Positions 1-12,345 of a stretch of 64,000 nt of DNA are shown one piece after another (positions within the stretch are counted from its first letter, which is position 1; each line of letters opens with the position of its first letter). Under the pieces are notes generated by a model that did no database searches, was not told where the DNA came from, and saw nothing but the letters and a program-made list of their open reading frames with translations. The DNA is from Homarus americanus (taxonomy: Eukaryota; Arthropoda; Malacostraca; Decapoda; Nephropidae): assembly GCF_018991925.1 (NCBI RefSeq), contig NW_024727688.1:925001-989000 (forward strand), in the 5' to 3' direction. The translations under genes were made by a program, and so were the position numbers.

Positions 1-330
1 CTTAAACTTACCTTACCTTACCTTATCTTGCCTTACCTTACCTTACCTAACCTAACCTAACCTAACCTTACCTTACCTTACCTTACCTTACCTTACCTTA
101 CCTTACCTTACCTTATCTTACCTTACCTTACCTTACCTTACCCTAACCTAACCTAACCTAACCTTACCTAACCTAACCTAACCTAACCTTACCTTACCTT
201 ACCATACCTTACCTTACTATTACCTAACCTAACCTTACCTTACCTTACCCTACTCCATCTTACCATACCTTACTCAATTCTAACCTAACCTAACCTTACT
301 CCACCTTACCTACTCCACCTTACCACTATA
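1..330. repeat. Mixed CCTTA/CCTAA pentamer array
   Basis: Tandem pentamers begin at the first base. Blocks of CCTTA (reverse TAAGG) alternate with blocks of CCTAA (reverse TTAGG, the arthropod telomere unit) and decay into TACTCCA-type variants after about 240. The array fades into AT-rich unique DNA, so it looks interstitial or subtelomeric rather than a clean chromosome end. Confidence 0.9.
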
Positions 331-843
331 ATTTTTACCTTACTATCATTTAACTCTAATTCTAGTTTTATTTACTATATATTTTTATATTTTACTATAC
401 TTTACTTCTTACTTATATTTTATTTTATTTTATTTATTTTATTTTACCTTTACTTTATTTTACTTCCATTTAACTCTTATTTTACTTTAACTCTAACTCT
501 AACTCTAATCTCATTTTATTTGTTTATTTTATTTTAATATTTCCATTTAATTTTACTTCCTTACCTTACCTTACCTTACCCTAACCTAACCTGACGAAAT
601 CATAGTGAAATTATAACACAGAAGAGTAAAGTGGTATGAGTGAGTGAGTGAGTGCGTTAGTAAGTGTGTCGGCGAGTGGTGAGCGTGTTCCTGGCCCGTT
701 ACCTCACCTGCCTTCTAATGTTGCCAGTATTAGTGCCTCCAGGTGCCAGAGCCGGCGCTGTGTTATTGGGTGAGCAAGACTGGCTATCTGTGGTAACCGT
801 AATTGTGAACACGGATAATTGGTTGATACAGAGGGAGAATAAG

Positions 844-847
<4 letters not shown>
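331..847. other. AT-rich non-coding DNA with a small CCTTA patch
   Basis: A T-rich stretch with TTTTA runs is followed by a short second CCTTA/CCTAA patch at about 558-592 and a GTGA/GAGT run near 636-656. No gene is recognised. Confidence 0.7.

Positions 848-881
<34 letters not shown>
848..881. repeat. (TG)n microsatellite
   Basis: An uninterrupted TG tract. The open frames across it are translations of the repeat. Confidence 0.95.
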
Positions 882-886
<5 letters not shown>

Positions 887-1131
887 TTACTTCCTAAACA
901 CACCTTAAACAAAAATACTGGGAAAGAATCATTTTAAAATAGTCCGACACTTTTTTTACTTTTTTTATTCTTTTTTAATATCAGACTAGGAAAGTGATCT
1001 CGTCTCGATTGCGCCAACTGTACATGAACACTGTTGTTGGATGGACAGCTTTTCTCAGTTTTGATAGCAGGGGCTTTTTTTTTTATCCGTTTGGCTGCAG
1101 TTGTAAATTGTAACAGAGCAAATACAGACAG

Positions 1132-1133
<2 letters not shown>

Positions 1134-1192
<59 letters not shown>

Positions 1193-1205
1193 GAGAGAGA
1201 GAGAG
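1134..1205. repeat. (GA)n microsatellite
   Basis: A GA tract of about 70 bases with a single C interruption near 1180. Reverse-strand Leu/Ser-repeat frames across it are artefacts. Confidence 0.95.
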
Positions 1206-2640
1206 GCTCGCTGGCCAGCATTGTTTACCTGGCTCTCAACATAAAACGAGTCTCCTCGGTCATTATCTCGTAAAAACACAGTCGTATCCCTCCCCTTCTC
1301 TCACTTCCACTTCTTTATAAACGTTATCCCTTCAAAATGATCGTAAATAAAGCCAAGTGAGAGTAAAAGAGAAAAGAAAAAAAAAAAAAACCTCAGATAT
1401 TTTATGTCTTGGACACATAAATTTTCATTAAGAGAAAACATATAATTGACAGTCATCCCGCGTTTGCAGTGATCTTGATCTTGATAGCAATCAAGTCGGG
1501 ACGCACTTCACCGTAAAAAATTACGACACAAATTGCAGGGTTCATCCGGAGCGGAGTCAGAGAACAAGGTATGCAATCGGCCTCTATTACACCCCATGCT
1601 TTTCATCTTCATTTTGTCTGCTGCATGTACACCACGCGGCAGGTCGGGACGCAGAGAACATTTATCACTTATTTAGCAGCATCAGCCTGTACTTGGGGCC
1701 ACTAATTCCGTGTTATTATATTACTGGGGTCTGAGTGGGCTCGCCCTGCGTATGTTGTGGCTTCAATTTACTTCAAGTGTTGCTAATCAGACGTCTTGGG
1801 TTTCTGAAAGTCTTGGTTTGGGCAGCGCTGGTTGTTATTCCTGGTAGTGAGAACCGTGTTGTGGTTTTGTGATGTTACCACCAAGGGGGGGGAGGTGGGT
1901 AGATAGATAGATGATATGGTAGAATGTTTGGCTGAATGATAGCGGGATGATTATCTAGAATGTTAGGGTGAGGGAAAATTCTGGCTTCGAATGTTATCAG
2001 TAAGGAAACCTATGGCCCATAATGTTAGGGTCGAGGGAAGTGATAAGTCGAGCTTGTTCATATAGGGAGTTAGTGCTGGTCTGAGTATTGACCTGAAAGA
2101 ACAAACGATGTCTCTGAACATATAAGTGAAATCAGATCAACTTGGTGGTGGACTGTGGGGCGATCGTATCGTTGGGCTCCCTTGCTCAAACAGTTACAGC
2201 TGGATCTTTTATTTATGTGTTGGTGATGAGAAATGACCCTCGGTTGCTGGTGAATATAAATTAATAAGAAGAAACATTCCCCGGAGACAGGGTGAGGAAG
2301 GTCTCTGGTGGTATGAGCTCCGACTTTTGTCCGTTCAAATGTCCCCCGATTCCGGAAATAGGGGAAATGAAGTCAGGAGGGGGGAAGGAACGACGGGGGA
2401 AATGGAAGCAGAGGGACTACCAGGAGACCAGTCACTGAGTTCTCAAGATTTGGCTCTAATTCACTTGTCATTTTTTTTTTTGCTGAGTTTTCATTTTTTC
2501 TTTGTTACTCTCCTCTTTTGTCTTCTTTTCTGTCTCGTTTTTCTGTTTCTTCATCTCTTTTCTCTTCTTTTTCCTCATTATGCCTCTCCTCCGTCTTCCT
2601 TTCCTTCCAATTTTAATCTGAATTATTTTTGTTACTCATC
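1206..2640. other. Unique non-coding DNA
   Basis: Mixed-composition sequence with no recognised coding exon, RNA gene or transposon. A short GATA run lies near 1900-1912. The 3' part (from about 2460) becomes T/C-rich and leads into the pyrimidine repeats downstream. Confidence 0.6.
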
Positions 2641-2655
2641 GTTATCACCTTTCCT

Positions 2656-2658
<3 letters not shown>

Positions 2659-2746
<88 letters not shown>
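2659..2746. repeat. (CT)n followed by a 55-base poly-C run
   Basis: A CT tract at 2659-2691 runs directly into an uninterrupted C homopolymer at 2692-2746. The opposite strand is a 55-base G run. Homopolymer length is often uncertain in assemblies. Confidence 0.93.
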
Positions 2747-2749
<3 letters not shown>

Positions 2750-3008
2750 TCTCTCACCACCTCATTATCATCATCTCATCCCTCACAACCATCACTTCAC
2801 ATAATTATCTCTTTAACAAAACATTGTCTCTCTGTCTCTCAGCTCCTTCATTATCACCTCATGTCTTCTCATTATATCTCACCTCACTCCTCCCTCGTTA
2901 ATTTCTCCGCCCTCCACCCACTTGAAAAACCTCCTCCTTATATTCATCGTGTTACCTCCACCCACTTTCCACCCTCTTTGACTCTTCATCACATACATCT
3001 ACATTCAC

Positions 3009-3142
3009 TCTTCTTCTTCTTCTTCTTCTTCTTCTTCTTCTTCTTCTTCTTCTTCTTCTTCTTCTTCTTCTTCTTCTTCTTCTTTCTTCTTCTTCTTCTT
3101 CTTCTTCTTCTTCTTCTTTCTTCTTCTTCCTCCTCCTCCTCC
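3009..3142. repeat. (CTT)n microsatellite ending in (TCC)n
   Basis: A CTT tract of about 120 bases with two single-base slips (near 3085 and 3119), ending in several TCC units. Phe, Leu and Ser runs on one strand, and Arg, Lys and Glu runs on the other, are translations of it. Confidence 0.95.
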
Positions 3143-3299
3143 ACCCACTTTCAAGCATCTCTCAGCCTTCATCCACCTCTACCTTTGTTGACATCCACCC
3201 ACTTTTATCCTCCACCTACTGGATGTACCTACCACCACCAACTACCAGTCCACCAACCAGTCAACAAACACCACCAACCACCACTCACTCACCATTCCT

Positions 3300-3490
<191 letters not shown>

Positions 3491-3715
3491 CCTGGAGCTT
3501 GAGGTCCAGGATCCACTGTAACCTAACCGTAAATGATGTTATTTATATTAGTTAACTTTTTTCTCTTTCGTCTTTGTGTGTTTTCGGTTTTATTTGTTTA
3601 TTTACACTAAAAGTCTTAATATAAAGTGGATATTAGGTAGTTATTATATCAAGGTTGTTGTTTAAAGGTATCAACAAAGTGGTAAAGTGGTGTGGAGGCG
3701 TTAGTGGAGTAAGTG

Positions 3716-3718
<3 letters not shown>

Positions 3719-3802
<84 letters not shown>

Positions 3803-3836
3803 GTGGTGTATGATGGAATGAGTTAGGTTTATTATG

Positions 3837-3898
<62 letters not shown>
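3719..3898. repeat. (CT)n and (TG)n pair
   Basis: A perfect CT tract at 3719-3799 is separated by about 40 unique bases from a perfect TG tract at 3839-3898. Confidence 0.95.
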
Positions 3899-3899
<1 letters not shown>

Positions 3900-3900
<1 letters not shown>

Positions 3901-4606
3901 ACAGGTGACCTAGTGTACAACATTGATCCGAGTGAAATTAATGTCACTTTTTTCCATCGTCTATAATGTTTTATCGTGAGTAACATTTGTGTTGTAATAC
4001 TATTCTGAAATCACTGTACCTTGACTTGTACCTGTAATTATACCTGAGAGCTTGTTTTGTAATTATTCAAATGTTGTAATAAATTAATACAATATTCATA
4101 TAGTTCCCTATATTAATGATGTTATTCTGTTCTCTTCTACAGGAGGTAGAGTGTGGCGGAAACACCTTGGGGAAACTACCTGTGGGAGTTACCTGTGGGG
4201 ACTATACCTGCCTGGGGATACACCGGAAACACCTGAGAAACATCTGCTGACTGTGAGTTTGGATGTTTGGGCTATGATTGTTCCGTGATGTGGTTTGATT
4301 GTTTTTTTTCTTATACATGGATATACATTAATTTTTCATTGGTTTGATCAATTGGCTTTTATTATTCTTTGTTTTATCATATGTTCATTTCTTCTTCTTA
4401 TTTTCTTTTCTTTTAAATTTGTCCTCCTCTTCATTTTTTCATTTTTATCTTTCGCCCAATATTGTTTTATTATATTGTATTCTTCTTCTCCTCCTCCTCC
4501 TTCTTCTTCTTCTTCCCGTTCTCCTCTTCACCCTCCTCCTCTCCCCTCTTCCCAAACACTCAAGACTCTTCTGCCTCTGTGGGTTCCTGTCATCATTGGT
4601 CTTCAC

Positions 4607-4610
<4 letters not shown>
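3900..4610. other. Non-coding DNA, T/C-rich towards its 3' end
   Basis: Unique sequence up to about 4290, then a T/C-rich stretch with TCC/TTC triplets (about 4485-4515). The open frames here are low-complexity Phe, Leu and Ser; nothing is recognised. Confidence 0.6.
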
Positions 4611-4705
<95 letters not shown>

Positions 4706-4720
4706 CCCCTCTCTCTCTCT
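4611..4720. repeat. (CT)n microsatellite
   Basis: About 110 bases of CT with two small slips, followed by (CAT)n. Confidence 0.95.
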
Positions 4721-4744
4721 CATCATCATCATCATCTACAAGGT

Positions 4745-5084
4745 ATAGTATCTGTCGTCTCAACACGTTTTTTTCATGTCTCTATATTTACGCCTTGTGT
4801 AGTAAAGTCACCTCCCAATGGTGTTTCAAATAGCCATCTTATATAATAACTAGAGCGTAACCTGTATATAAAATTAGATATCAAACATTTCTATAAATAC
4901 TCAGGAGAATTTACATTTACATAATGGATTAAAGAATATTTAACGCATTTTACGTCCACAAACTCTCACGAATAAGACTCGCTGATAACACCACGTAGAA
5001 AAACTTAGTATTTGCAGTGTGGTATTTACGGAAACCATAGGAGGAAGTTGGTAGTGATAGAGGATACCTTGACTTAGCCATCTA
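4745..5084. other. Unique AT-rich non-coding DNA
   Basis: No repeat or coding signal is recognised in this stretch. Confidence 0.6.
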
Positions 5085-5243
5085 ATCTAACCCTAACCTA
5101 ACCTCTCCCTCAACCTAACCTAACCCCTAACACTAACCAACCCTAACCACTTACAACACAACAACCTAGCCTCACCTAACCTAACAACCCAGCAACCTAA
5201 CCTAGCACAACACCTAACCTAACCTAACCTAACTTAACCCCAA
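5085..5243. repeat. Degenerate CCTAA array
   Basis: Imperfect CCTAA/CCCTAA units with ACAACA-type interruptions. It abuts the CCTGG array downstream. Confidence 0.85.
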
Positions 5244-5528
5244 CACAGGCGGGCTGGCCTAGCTGGCCCTGAGCCTGGCTGGCCTGGCCTGGCCTGGCCC
5301 GGCCCTGGCCTGAGCGCGGCTGGCCTGGCCTGGCGGCCTGGCTGGCGTGAGCCTGGCCTGGCCTGGCCTGGCGGGGCTGGCTGGCCTGGCCTGGCCTGGC
5401 GGCCTGGCCTGGCATGGCCTGGCCTGGCCTGGCCCAGCCTGGCCTGGCCTGGCCTGACCTGGCGGCCTGGCCTGACATGAGGCCTGGCCTGGCCTGGCTG
5501 GCCTGAGCCTGGCCTGGCCTGACCTGGC
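5244..5528. repeat. CCTGG pentamer array
   Basis: A very GC-rich tandem array of CCTGG units (CCTGGCCTGGCC) with GGCGG, CTGAG and TGGCTGG variants. The Gly/Gln/Ala/Arg/Pro-rich reverse frame at 5224-5478 is a translation of the pentamer and not a gene. Confidence 0.93.
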
Positions 5529-6165
5529 TAAACCAACACCTAGGACCTGTTTACCTGATTAGGGTTTTAATCTTCCAGGTAATTCATTAATAGCTTGACC
5601 CAGAAATGGAAAACGATCACAAAGTACACCAGTCCACTCAGTCAGTCACTCAGTCGGTCACTCAGTCGGTCAAGTCATATATAGAGCTGTAAACGCACCA
5701 AGAAAAAAAACTTAGAAAATAAAGCGAAAGAAAACGTTCATCTAGACGATACCCAAAAAGGCCCTCCCCCTCCTCCTCCTCCTCCTCCTCCTCCTCCCCT
5801 CCTCCTCCTCCTCCTCCTCCTCCCTCCTCATCTTGGCGGAGGTAAGAATCTCAAGTTAAACTTAAAAGAAAGAGTAAACTTGGAAAGAAGGAGTCAAGCT
5901 TTAGCACGTCGTTATCTACAAACCATGGCTGCCCTGAACGACCAATCTGCTCAACACACCGCCAACATAATCATGTTGCCTTCCCAGATTGCTCTTCAGC
6001 TCAGTCTTTAAAACCGGGTTGTGTTAGCGTCTCCGTCTTTGAGGCTTCTCCTTCCTCCTCACCCTTAATGGAAGTTTCCTACCCTACTCACTTTTTGGGG
6101 ATATATTTTAATTATTATTAGTGTTTTATATTTGGTAATTAATTGGACTTGATGTGTTGTTGTGG
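5529..6165. other. Non-coding DNA with CAGT and CCT runs
   Basis: Contains a CACTCAGTCGGT-type run at about 5632-5673 and a CCT tract at 5764-5828. The remainder is unique. A 28-codon ORF at 5925-6011 has a fair start context but nothing else in its favour. Confidence 0.65.
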
Positions 6166-6415
<250 letters not shown>

Positions 6416-6502
6416 GAAATAACGTACACATTTATTCAACTATACATTTTACCTAATTACGTATTAAGCAGTATTATGTAACGTCAAAATACTACCGTGT
6501 AT

Positions 6503-6796
6503 AATCCCGACGCGGTAACTCACGCGCCAATCCGACGCAGTAACTCAACGCCAAATCCGACGCAGTAACATCGCCAATCCGATGCAGTAACTCAACGCCA
6601 ATCCCGACGCAGTAACTCAACGCCAATCCCGATGCAGTAACTCATCGCCAATCCCGACGCAGTAACTCATCGCCAATCCGGCGCGTAACTCATCGCCAAT
6701 CCGACGCAGTAACTCCAACGCAAAACCTAACGCAGTAACTCAACGCCAATCCCGATGCAGTACTCAACGCCAAACCTAACGCAGTAACTCAGCGCT
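6503..6796. repeat. Minisatellite, about 24-25 bp unit, 12 copies
   Basis: Twelve tandem units share the core GACGCAGTAACTC followed by an AACGCCAAT-type half. The mean period is about 24.5 bp. Units differ by C/T changes (GACG or GATG), ATCG versus AACG, and small deletions. Each unit keeps CpG sites, in an AT-rich neighbourhood. Confidence 0.93.
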
Positions 6797-8246
6797 TTTA
6801 TGATACTCCCAGTGTTTTAAATTAACCCCAAAGGCACTCAGCTGGAGGAACTCTGCCATGACACTCAACCCAGTCACACCGTCCTTATAACGTCCTTCTA
6901 CAAAGACCTGTGTGTCCTTCCTGGGTTGTTGTGGTTGCAGTTGTTATTAGTGGTGTTATTGTTTTATTATTTTACTGTTATTATCGATGTTTTTATTGTT
7001 ATTGTAGTTATTCTTCTTTTTCTCTCTATTATTATTCTTATTGTTTTTCATATAGGTATTATATATTTTTTTATAGTCACCATATCTTGCTTTCCCATAA
7101 ATTTTCTTTTCAGACTTTCTGCCTCCCCACTTAGCCATCTAACCTCCTTCAATCCTTCCCTCTTAAACTTTCCTTCCCTAAATCCTTCCCTCTTCCCCTG
7201 ATGGTAATGGACTTTAAACTTATCCTCTCCTCCTCCTCCTTCTTCCTTACCTCCATCTCACTCTCTGTTAGCCTCTCCTCTTATTCATTATTCACTTCTT
7301 TCTCTCTCTCTCTCTCTTTTTCATCCTTCCAACTTTCACATGTCTTTAATCTCTCTCTCTCTCTCTCCCGCCTGTAAGCTCATCAGAGAGTGCCCTTCGT
7401 CCTGCCTTCTGTACCCTCGTCAGGTCTTCTTCTGCTACGTCAGCTGGTGGCCGGCAGATGCGGATCCATCCCCACAATAAAGCTCTTATCAGCGTAATAA
7501 TTATACGGATTACAAGTCTTATCACACTAATTACTCTCGGGTTATGACTTTCCTTCCCCGAGTCTTTTTTGGGGGTGTGGAGACGCTAGGATTTTCTCAG
7601 TTGAAATCATAGCGTCATTTTATTTATTTTTTTTTTTTTAGGTTATCTATGATTTATGGCTATCGGTTTCAGGGTTTTTATATAGTTAAGAGGATGTTAT
7701 CATAGTTATTTTTTAAGTCTCGAGTTGTTGGTTTATCTTGAGGTATTAAAAGGAAAATAATCATAGTAAGTCCTTATAAGATTCAGTGAAGTAAGATGAT
7801 TTTTCTTAAAAGTTCAGAGTGGAGATGAGAGTTCAAGTTAAAGAGAGGACATAATCATAGTCAGAGATTATAACGTGATCCTCACTCTGGACAGTGGGAT
7901 TCCCTCTCCTGGAAATGAATCACATAAATCACCGAGACTATCTTTGTTGAGTGTGAGAGGAGTAACCACAGCTAATGACAGATCATATCAGGGGAATGTT
8001 AACCAAGTCTTAGCTGAGGTAATCAAAGAATCTCCGTAAAAGGAAAAAAAATTAATTTAATATTTTATCAGGGCTATCAATCACGTCCAAGGCTCGGATC
8101 TTGGCGGTGTTTGACCTCACTTCATGGCCTTTTCTTCCTGCCTGTCCGCCACCAAGTCAAATCTTGTTTGTAATTAAGTCAGGGCCGGGTTTCTTTCATG
8201 CAGAGCAGCTGTGCATGATGGCTACTCGCTAAACCCGGCGAAGTTG
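6797..8246. other. Unique non-coding DNA
   Basis: Mixed sequence with T/C-rich patches (about 7010-7370) and short CT runs. No recognisable exon. Confidence 0.6.
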
Positions 8247-8343
8247 CTGGTGGTGGTGGTAGTGTGGTAGGTGGTGGTGGTGGGTGGTGGTGGTGGTGGT
8301 GGTGGTGGTGGTGGTGGTGGGTGTGCTGTGGTGGTGGTGGTGA
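8247..8343. repeat. (TGG)n microsatellite
   Basis: A TGG tract with a few slips. The poly-Gly and poly-Pro frames across it are artefacts. Confidence 0.93.
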
Positions 8344-8442
8344 CGCTGACGCTTTGCTGCCCTTCCACTGTCTGGGTCTTCACACTCCACTCACTCCTCC
8401 ACAGTGGAACAGTTTTTGACATACACGGTGTTCTTTTGCCTC

Positions 8443-8488
<46 letters not shown>

Positions 8489-8498
8489 GTTATTATAT
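8443..8498. repeat. (ATT)n microsatellite
   Basis: An almost uninterrupted ATT tract. Confidence 0.93.
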
Positions 8499-10810
8499 TA
8501 AACTTTTGTAGGTCTCCATTGGCGGGCTGTTCAATATGACGCCAGTCTCTACGTTTTCTTTCCAGTTGACCTGGAAAATCCTTGACAGCTTCTTGGTGCA
8601 TTTTTCCTTCCTTCTCTTGGCGCAGTTGATCACAATATTATATTTGTGACCTTCGGGGTGATGGTCACTGGGTGGAATTGACGTCAGACCCTGATCTCTT
8701 GCGGCCTGCCCTTTAATTATGCATACAGTATATTAGAATAAAATTAGGGTATTCTGTGGCCCCGTGAGCTGCCTCTGGTCCCACACCCTCACATCTCGCT
8801 GATACAGTTTCTGTCGAGTTTCAGACGACAGTAAACCATTGTGTTATCTTGGGTTGTTTTGTTTGTCAGTTATCTTCTTGATACAGGAAGGATAAGCGTG
8901 TGCGGGGTAGCGGGGTCGACAGGGATGACGGCCAGTGGTCAGCTGTTGACCGAGTGACGCGTCAACAAGCGGTGATTAACTCAGCTGCACGGCCCAGAGG
9001 AGGCTCAGGGGCGTGTATCACGGGTCAGGAGACACTACCCAGGTCAAGGAGCCAAGGATGGGCTATGGGAGGAGGTGTGAGCTTAGTTGTTAATGGACGG
9101 AGCTGGTGGTAGGGATTACCGGAGGGAACATAACAGGTCAAGGAAGGTTTAAGCAACAGGGACTAGGGGACGTGCCTGGAGATGTAGTGGCAAGACGGTG
9201 ACTAGTGGAGGGAAGAAGAGTGTTAGCGCTGTGTGACGCTGCCATAGGGTACACACTATGAGGGTTATAAGAATACACTACTACTAGTCAGTGTTCAGTA
9301 CCAGGCAGAGGGTATTATGGATAAGGAGGGAGGAGTCAGGGGAACGGAAAGAAGGATAAGACAAAGATTGGCTCAGTTTAGTTGTGTGTCATGATGATGA
9401 GAGTGTTGCTGGGGGCAGGAAAGGCTCAGTGCCCGGCGTTCATCTCCGGCAACAGGTAGCAACTGGAGGCCAAGCAGGGAGGACTTGTGGTCGGGAGACA
9501 ACATCTTGCGGGCCACACAAGTGTTTATGAGCTCAGGAAGGTATAACGTCAAAGAGTCGAGAAAAAACATTTCAAGGGGGTAGGCGCGAGGGAGCCGTTC
9601 CAAGTAACTATTTAATTTGTACCTCGACAAGTTGTCATTCACGCAGCTGTTGGAGATGTTACGCTCGGTAAAGAATACGACTCTGCTGTTACTCTGTTAA
9701 GAAATTACGTTTACGATGCAGTCGCATTTACTCGAGTGTAAGGTGGTGGGGAGGTGGTATGAGCTGCATTCAGAATACCACACTCAAGTAACAGAGCGCT
9801 TCAGAGAGGCGGGTTTGAGGTGCCGATGTATGGCGCAAGATTAATTCTTGCCTGCCTGGTCCCTCAGGTAGACCATGGAGGAAGGCATCAAATTGACAAA
9901 GACCTGTACCAGGTATCCTGCCAGTTCCTCAGGTATACTGGAGGAAGGATCTTAGAATAAGACTGAGACTGTACCAATTATCCTCCTGGAAGAGCCCCGT
10001 CTGCCTGTCTGGCCCCTCGGATCACCTTAACACCTTACTTCACACTCGACTTAGAGAGGTCACGCTCCACACGCTGAGAGGATTCATGCTTCTTGGCTTT
10101 TATGGATCACAGTTGATCGAAAGCTTGTTTTATGGCGTTTATAACATAATGTTAAGCAACAACGTGTCATCTCATTTTATTAGGCAAGCAAATTAGCTGT
10201 CAATGGATCGAATTTATCCCCGACTTTATACCCTCATGAATATGTTCGCGCCTCATAGCCACGAATTTATTTTCATGGGTCGTCTCTCAGTGCATGTCAG
10301 CGCAGGTAAAAAAAAACAAACACTTGAGCAAAAACAAAAGAGCTGACAGAAGGCGATGAAGGCGGGCTAAGTGTCCTGAGAACGGCCGCATGTGGTGTAA
10401 CACTTGTCTTTTGTTTTATATGGCCTCTGTAAGCCGAGACTGACCACGATGGTGACCCGCCAAGGATTTTTTTACACGGCGTTATTGGCATTCCACGCGT
10501 GATGGAGGTGACACCACATGTAAGTCTTCTGAAGGAGCCCTCGTGTGTGTGTATATATTTATATTGCATATACATCTCTACACTTTATTACCCTGTATGA
10601 GGTTTGATAAATATATGTGGGAAAGAAAAACGATAAGAGAATAACAGGAATAATGAGAGATAAATTATAATAAAGTTGATAATAATGGAGGTATTAAGAC
10701 CTGTTAAAGTGAAGAGGTGTCATAAACGCTCGCCTCCTTGACCTTGATGACACAAATCTCATAAAAGTAGCCTCAGCTCCCCCCTCTGGATCCTTAGACC
10801 GTCTGCAGGT
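8499..10810. other. Unique non-coding DNA, the longest repeat-poor stretch of the first half
   Basis: About 2.3 kb without long tandem repeats. It holds one non-repetitive 89-codon reverse frame (9373-9642) with no recognised domain and no ATG at its 5' end. No gene is called. Confidence 0.55.
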
Positions 10811-10955
10811 CACCCCCTCCCCCCACCCCGTCCCTCACCCCATCCTCACCTCTCTTCCCCCCCCATCCTCACCCCATCCCTCACCCCCCATCCCTCACCC
10901 CCATCCCTCACCCCCCATCCCTCACCCCATCCTCTACCCCATCCCTCACCCCCCA
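10811..10955. repeat. C-rich degenerate minisatellite
   Basis: Imperfect CCCCATCCCTCA units of about 13-15 bp. Confidence 0.85.
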
Positions 10956-12175
10956 TTGGTCAGAATTATGGTCCAGGTGTAACTACTGCGATCTGGAAGA
11001 CAGACACACACCAGTAGAGCAGATTGGGAGGAGGGAGGGAGGGAAGTAAGCAACTACTTCCCCATCATAGGCTTACATGGTTGGCGCAGGCCGTGCTGCA
11101 CACATGCCCATGACTTGCTCATCCTGCAAATGCCACTTGCGCCTTTACCCACTCATCGCAACACCACCCCTACTTCAACGTTCCACTTGCCCGCACATGC
11201 GTCTTTACCTCGCGCCCATCACATCTTGCCGCGCCACCGTCTCCAAACCATCGTAAACCCTCGCTGTCTATCACCATCTTGCTCTTCAGCTCTCATCACC
11301 ATCTCGCCCTCCATGCGCATTAAACCATGCCGTAACTCTCATCATGCATTTCCATTATCTTCACCATCCCTTCCATCAGCCTTTCATCAACCGCCCATTG
11401 ATGTCTTTTCATTAGATCAGGCTAGAATATGATGGAAGTCCATAATATGTCTGTGACATGACTGCTTTGACGGGCCTCTAGTCTAGTCCATTAGGTATCT
11501 GATAAAAGTGGGTTAGTCATTTTCGGTTTTGGATTTACTTTGGTGCTGATGATGTTGGTGATCGTGGTGGGTGACTCGTTAACGATGATCTTTCTGTTGA
11601 CTGGTGGAGCCGCTTGGTGGTGGTGAAACAACATCTTACCAGTGAACGATGGAAGAGGTAACTGCTAGGGATGGAGAGCTTGAAGAAGAGTGGAGAATTG
11701 TGGAAAAGAATGAAAGGAAGAATTATGAGGGAAAGAAGAAAGAAAGTGAGGGTTTGAGAAAGCGGGAGAGAAGGGAGAAAGTGAGAGTTTGAGAAGAGGA
11801 AGCTTATGTGGGGGGAGGGGGAGGGAGAGAGAGTAAGAGGAATAGGAGAAGAATGACTAGAGAAACAGGAAGAAGAAGAAGGAGGAGGAGGAATGACTGA
11901 AACAGGAGGCTTTAAAGTGAGGAAATAGGAGACGAAGGGAGAATAAAGGAGATGAATAAAACAGGAAAAACTAGAGATAGATAAAAAATGTCAAGTAAGA
12001 AGAGAAACCATCAATAAGGAGAAGAAATGAAAGAAGAAAAAAGATATAATAATGAGAACCAGATAAAGACAGAGGATGGCAATTATTCGTAAGAGGAGAA
12101 GGAAGAAATGAAGACAGAAACGAGAGAACTAAGAAAAAATCAGATAAAAATAAAAAAATAAGCCAAGTGGACGAG

Positions 12176-12179
<4 letters not shown>
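10956..12179. other. Non-coding DNA, purine-rich in its second half
   Basis: From about 11640 the + strand is dominated by A and G (GAAGAAG, GGAGAAG). The frame at 11115-11432 has no recognised domain. Confidence 0.6.

Positions 12180-12250
<71 letters not shown>
12180..12250. repeat. (CA)n microsatellite
   Basis: About 70 bases of perfect CA, followed by a loose TGG patch at about 12290-12345. Confidence 0.95.
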
Positions 12251-12252
<2 letters not shown>

Positions 12253-12345
12253 AATATTAACTGGACAGAGAATATTTTCACTGACAATGTGGTGGTGGTA
12301 GTGGTGGTAGAAAGTGTGGTGGTGGTGGTAGACACTGTGGTGGTG

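Noticed and set aside
1..330. True chromosome end
   Set aside because: The array is mixed, degenerate and gives way to unique DNA; terminal position cannot be shown from this window.
5925..6011. 28-codon ORF in good start context
   Set aside because: No promoter, splice or family evidence; expected by chance.
6503..6796. CRISPR-like array
   Set aside because: Units are directly contiguous without unique spacers, in a eukaryotic genome; it is a minisatellite.
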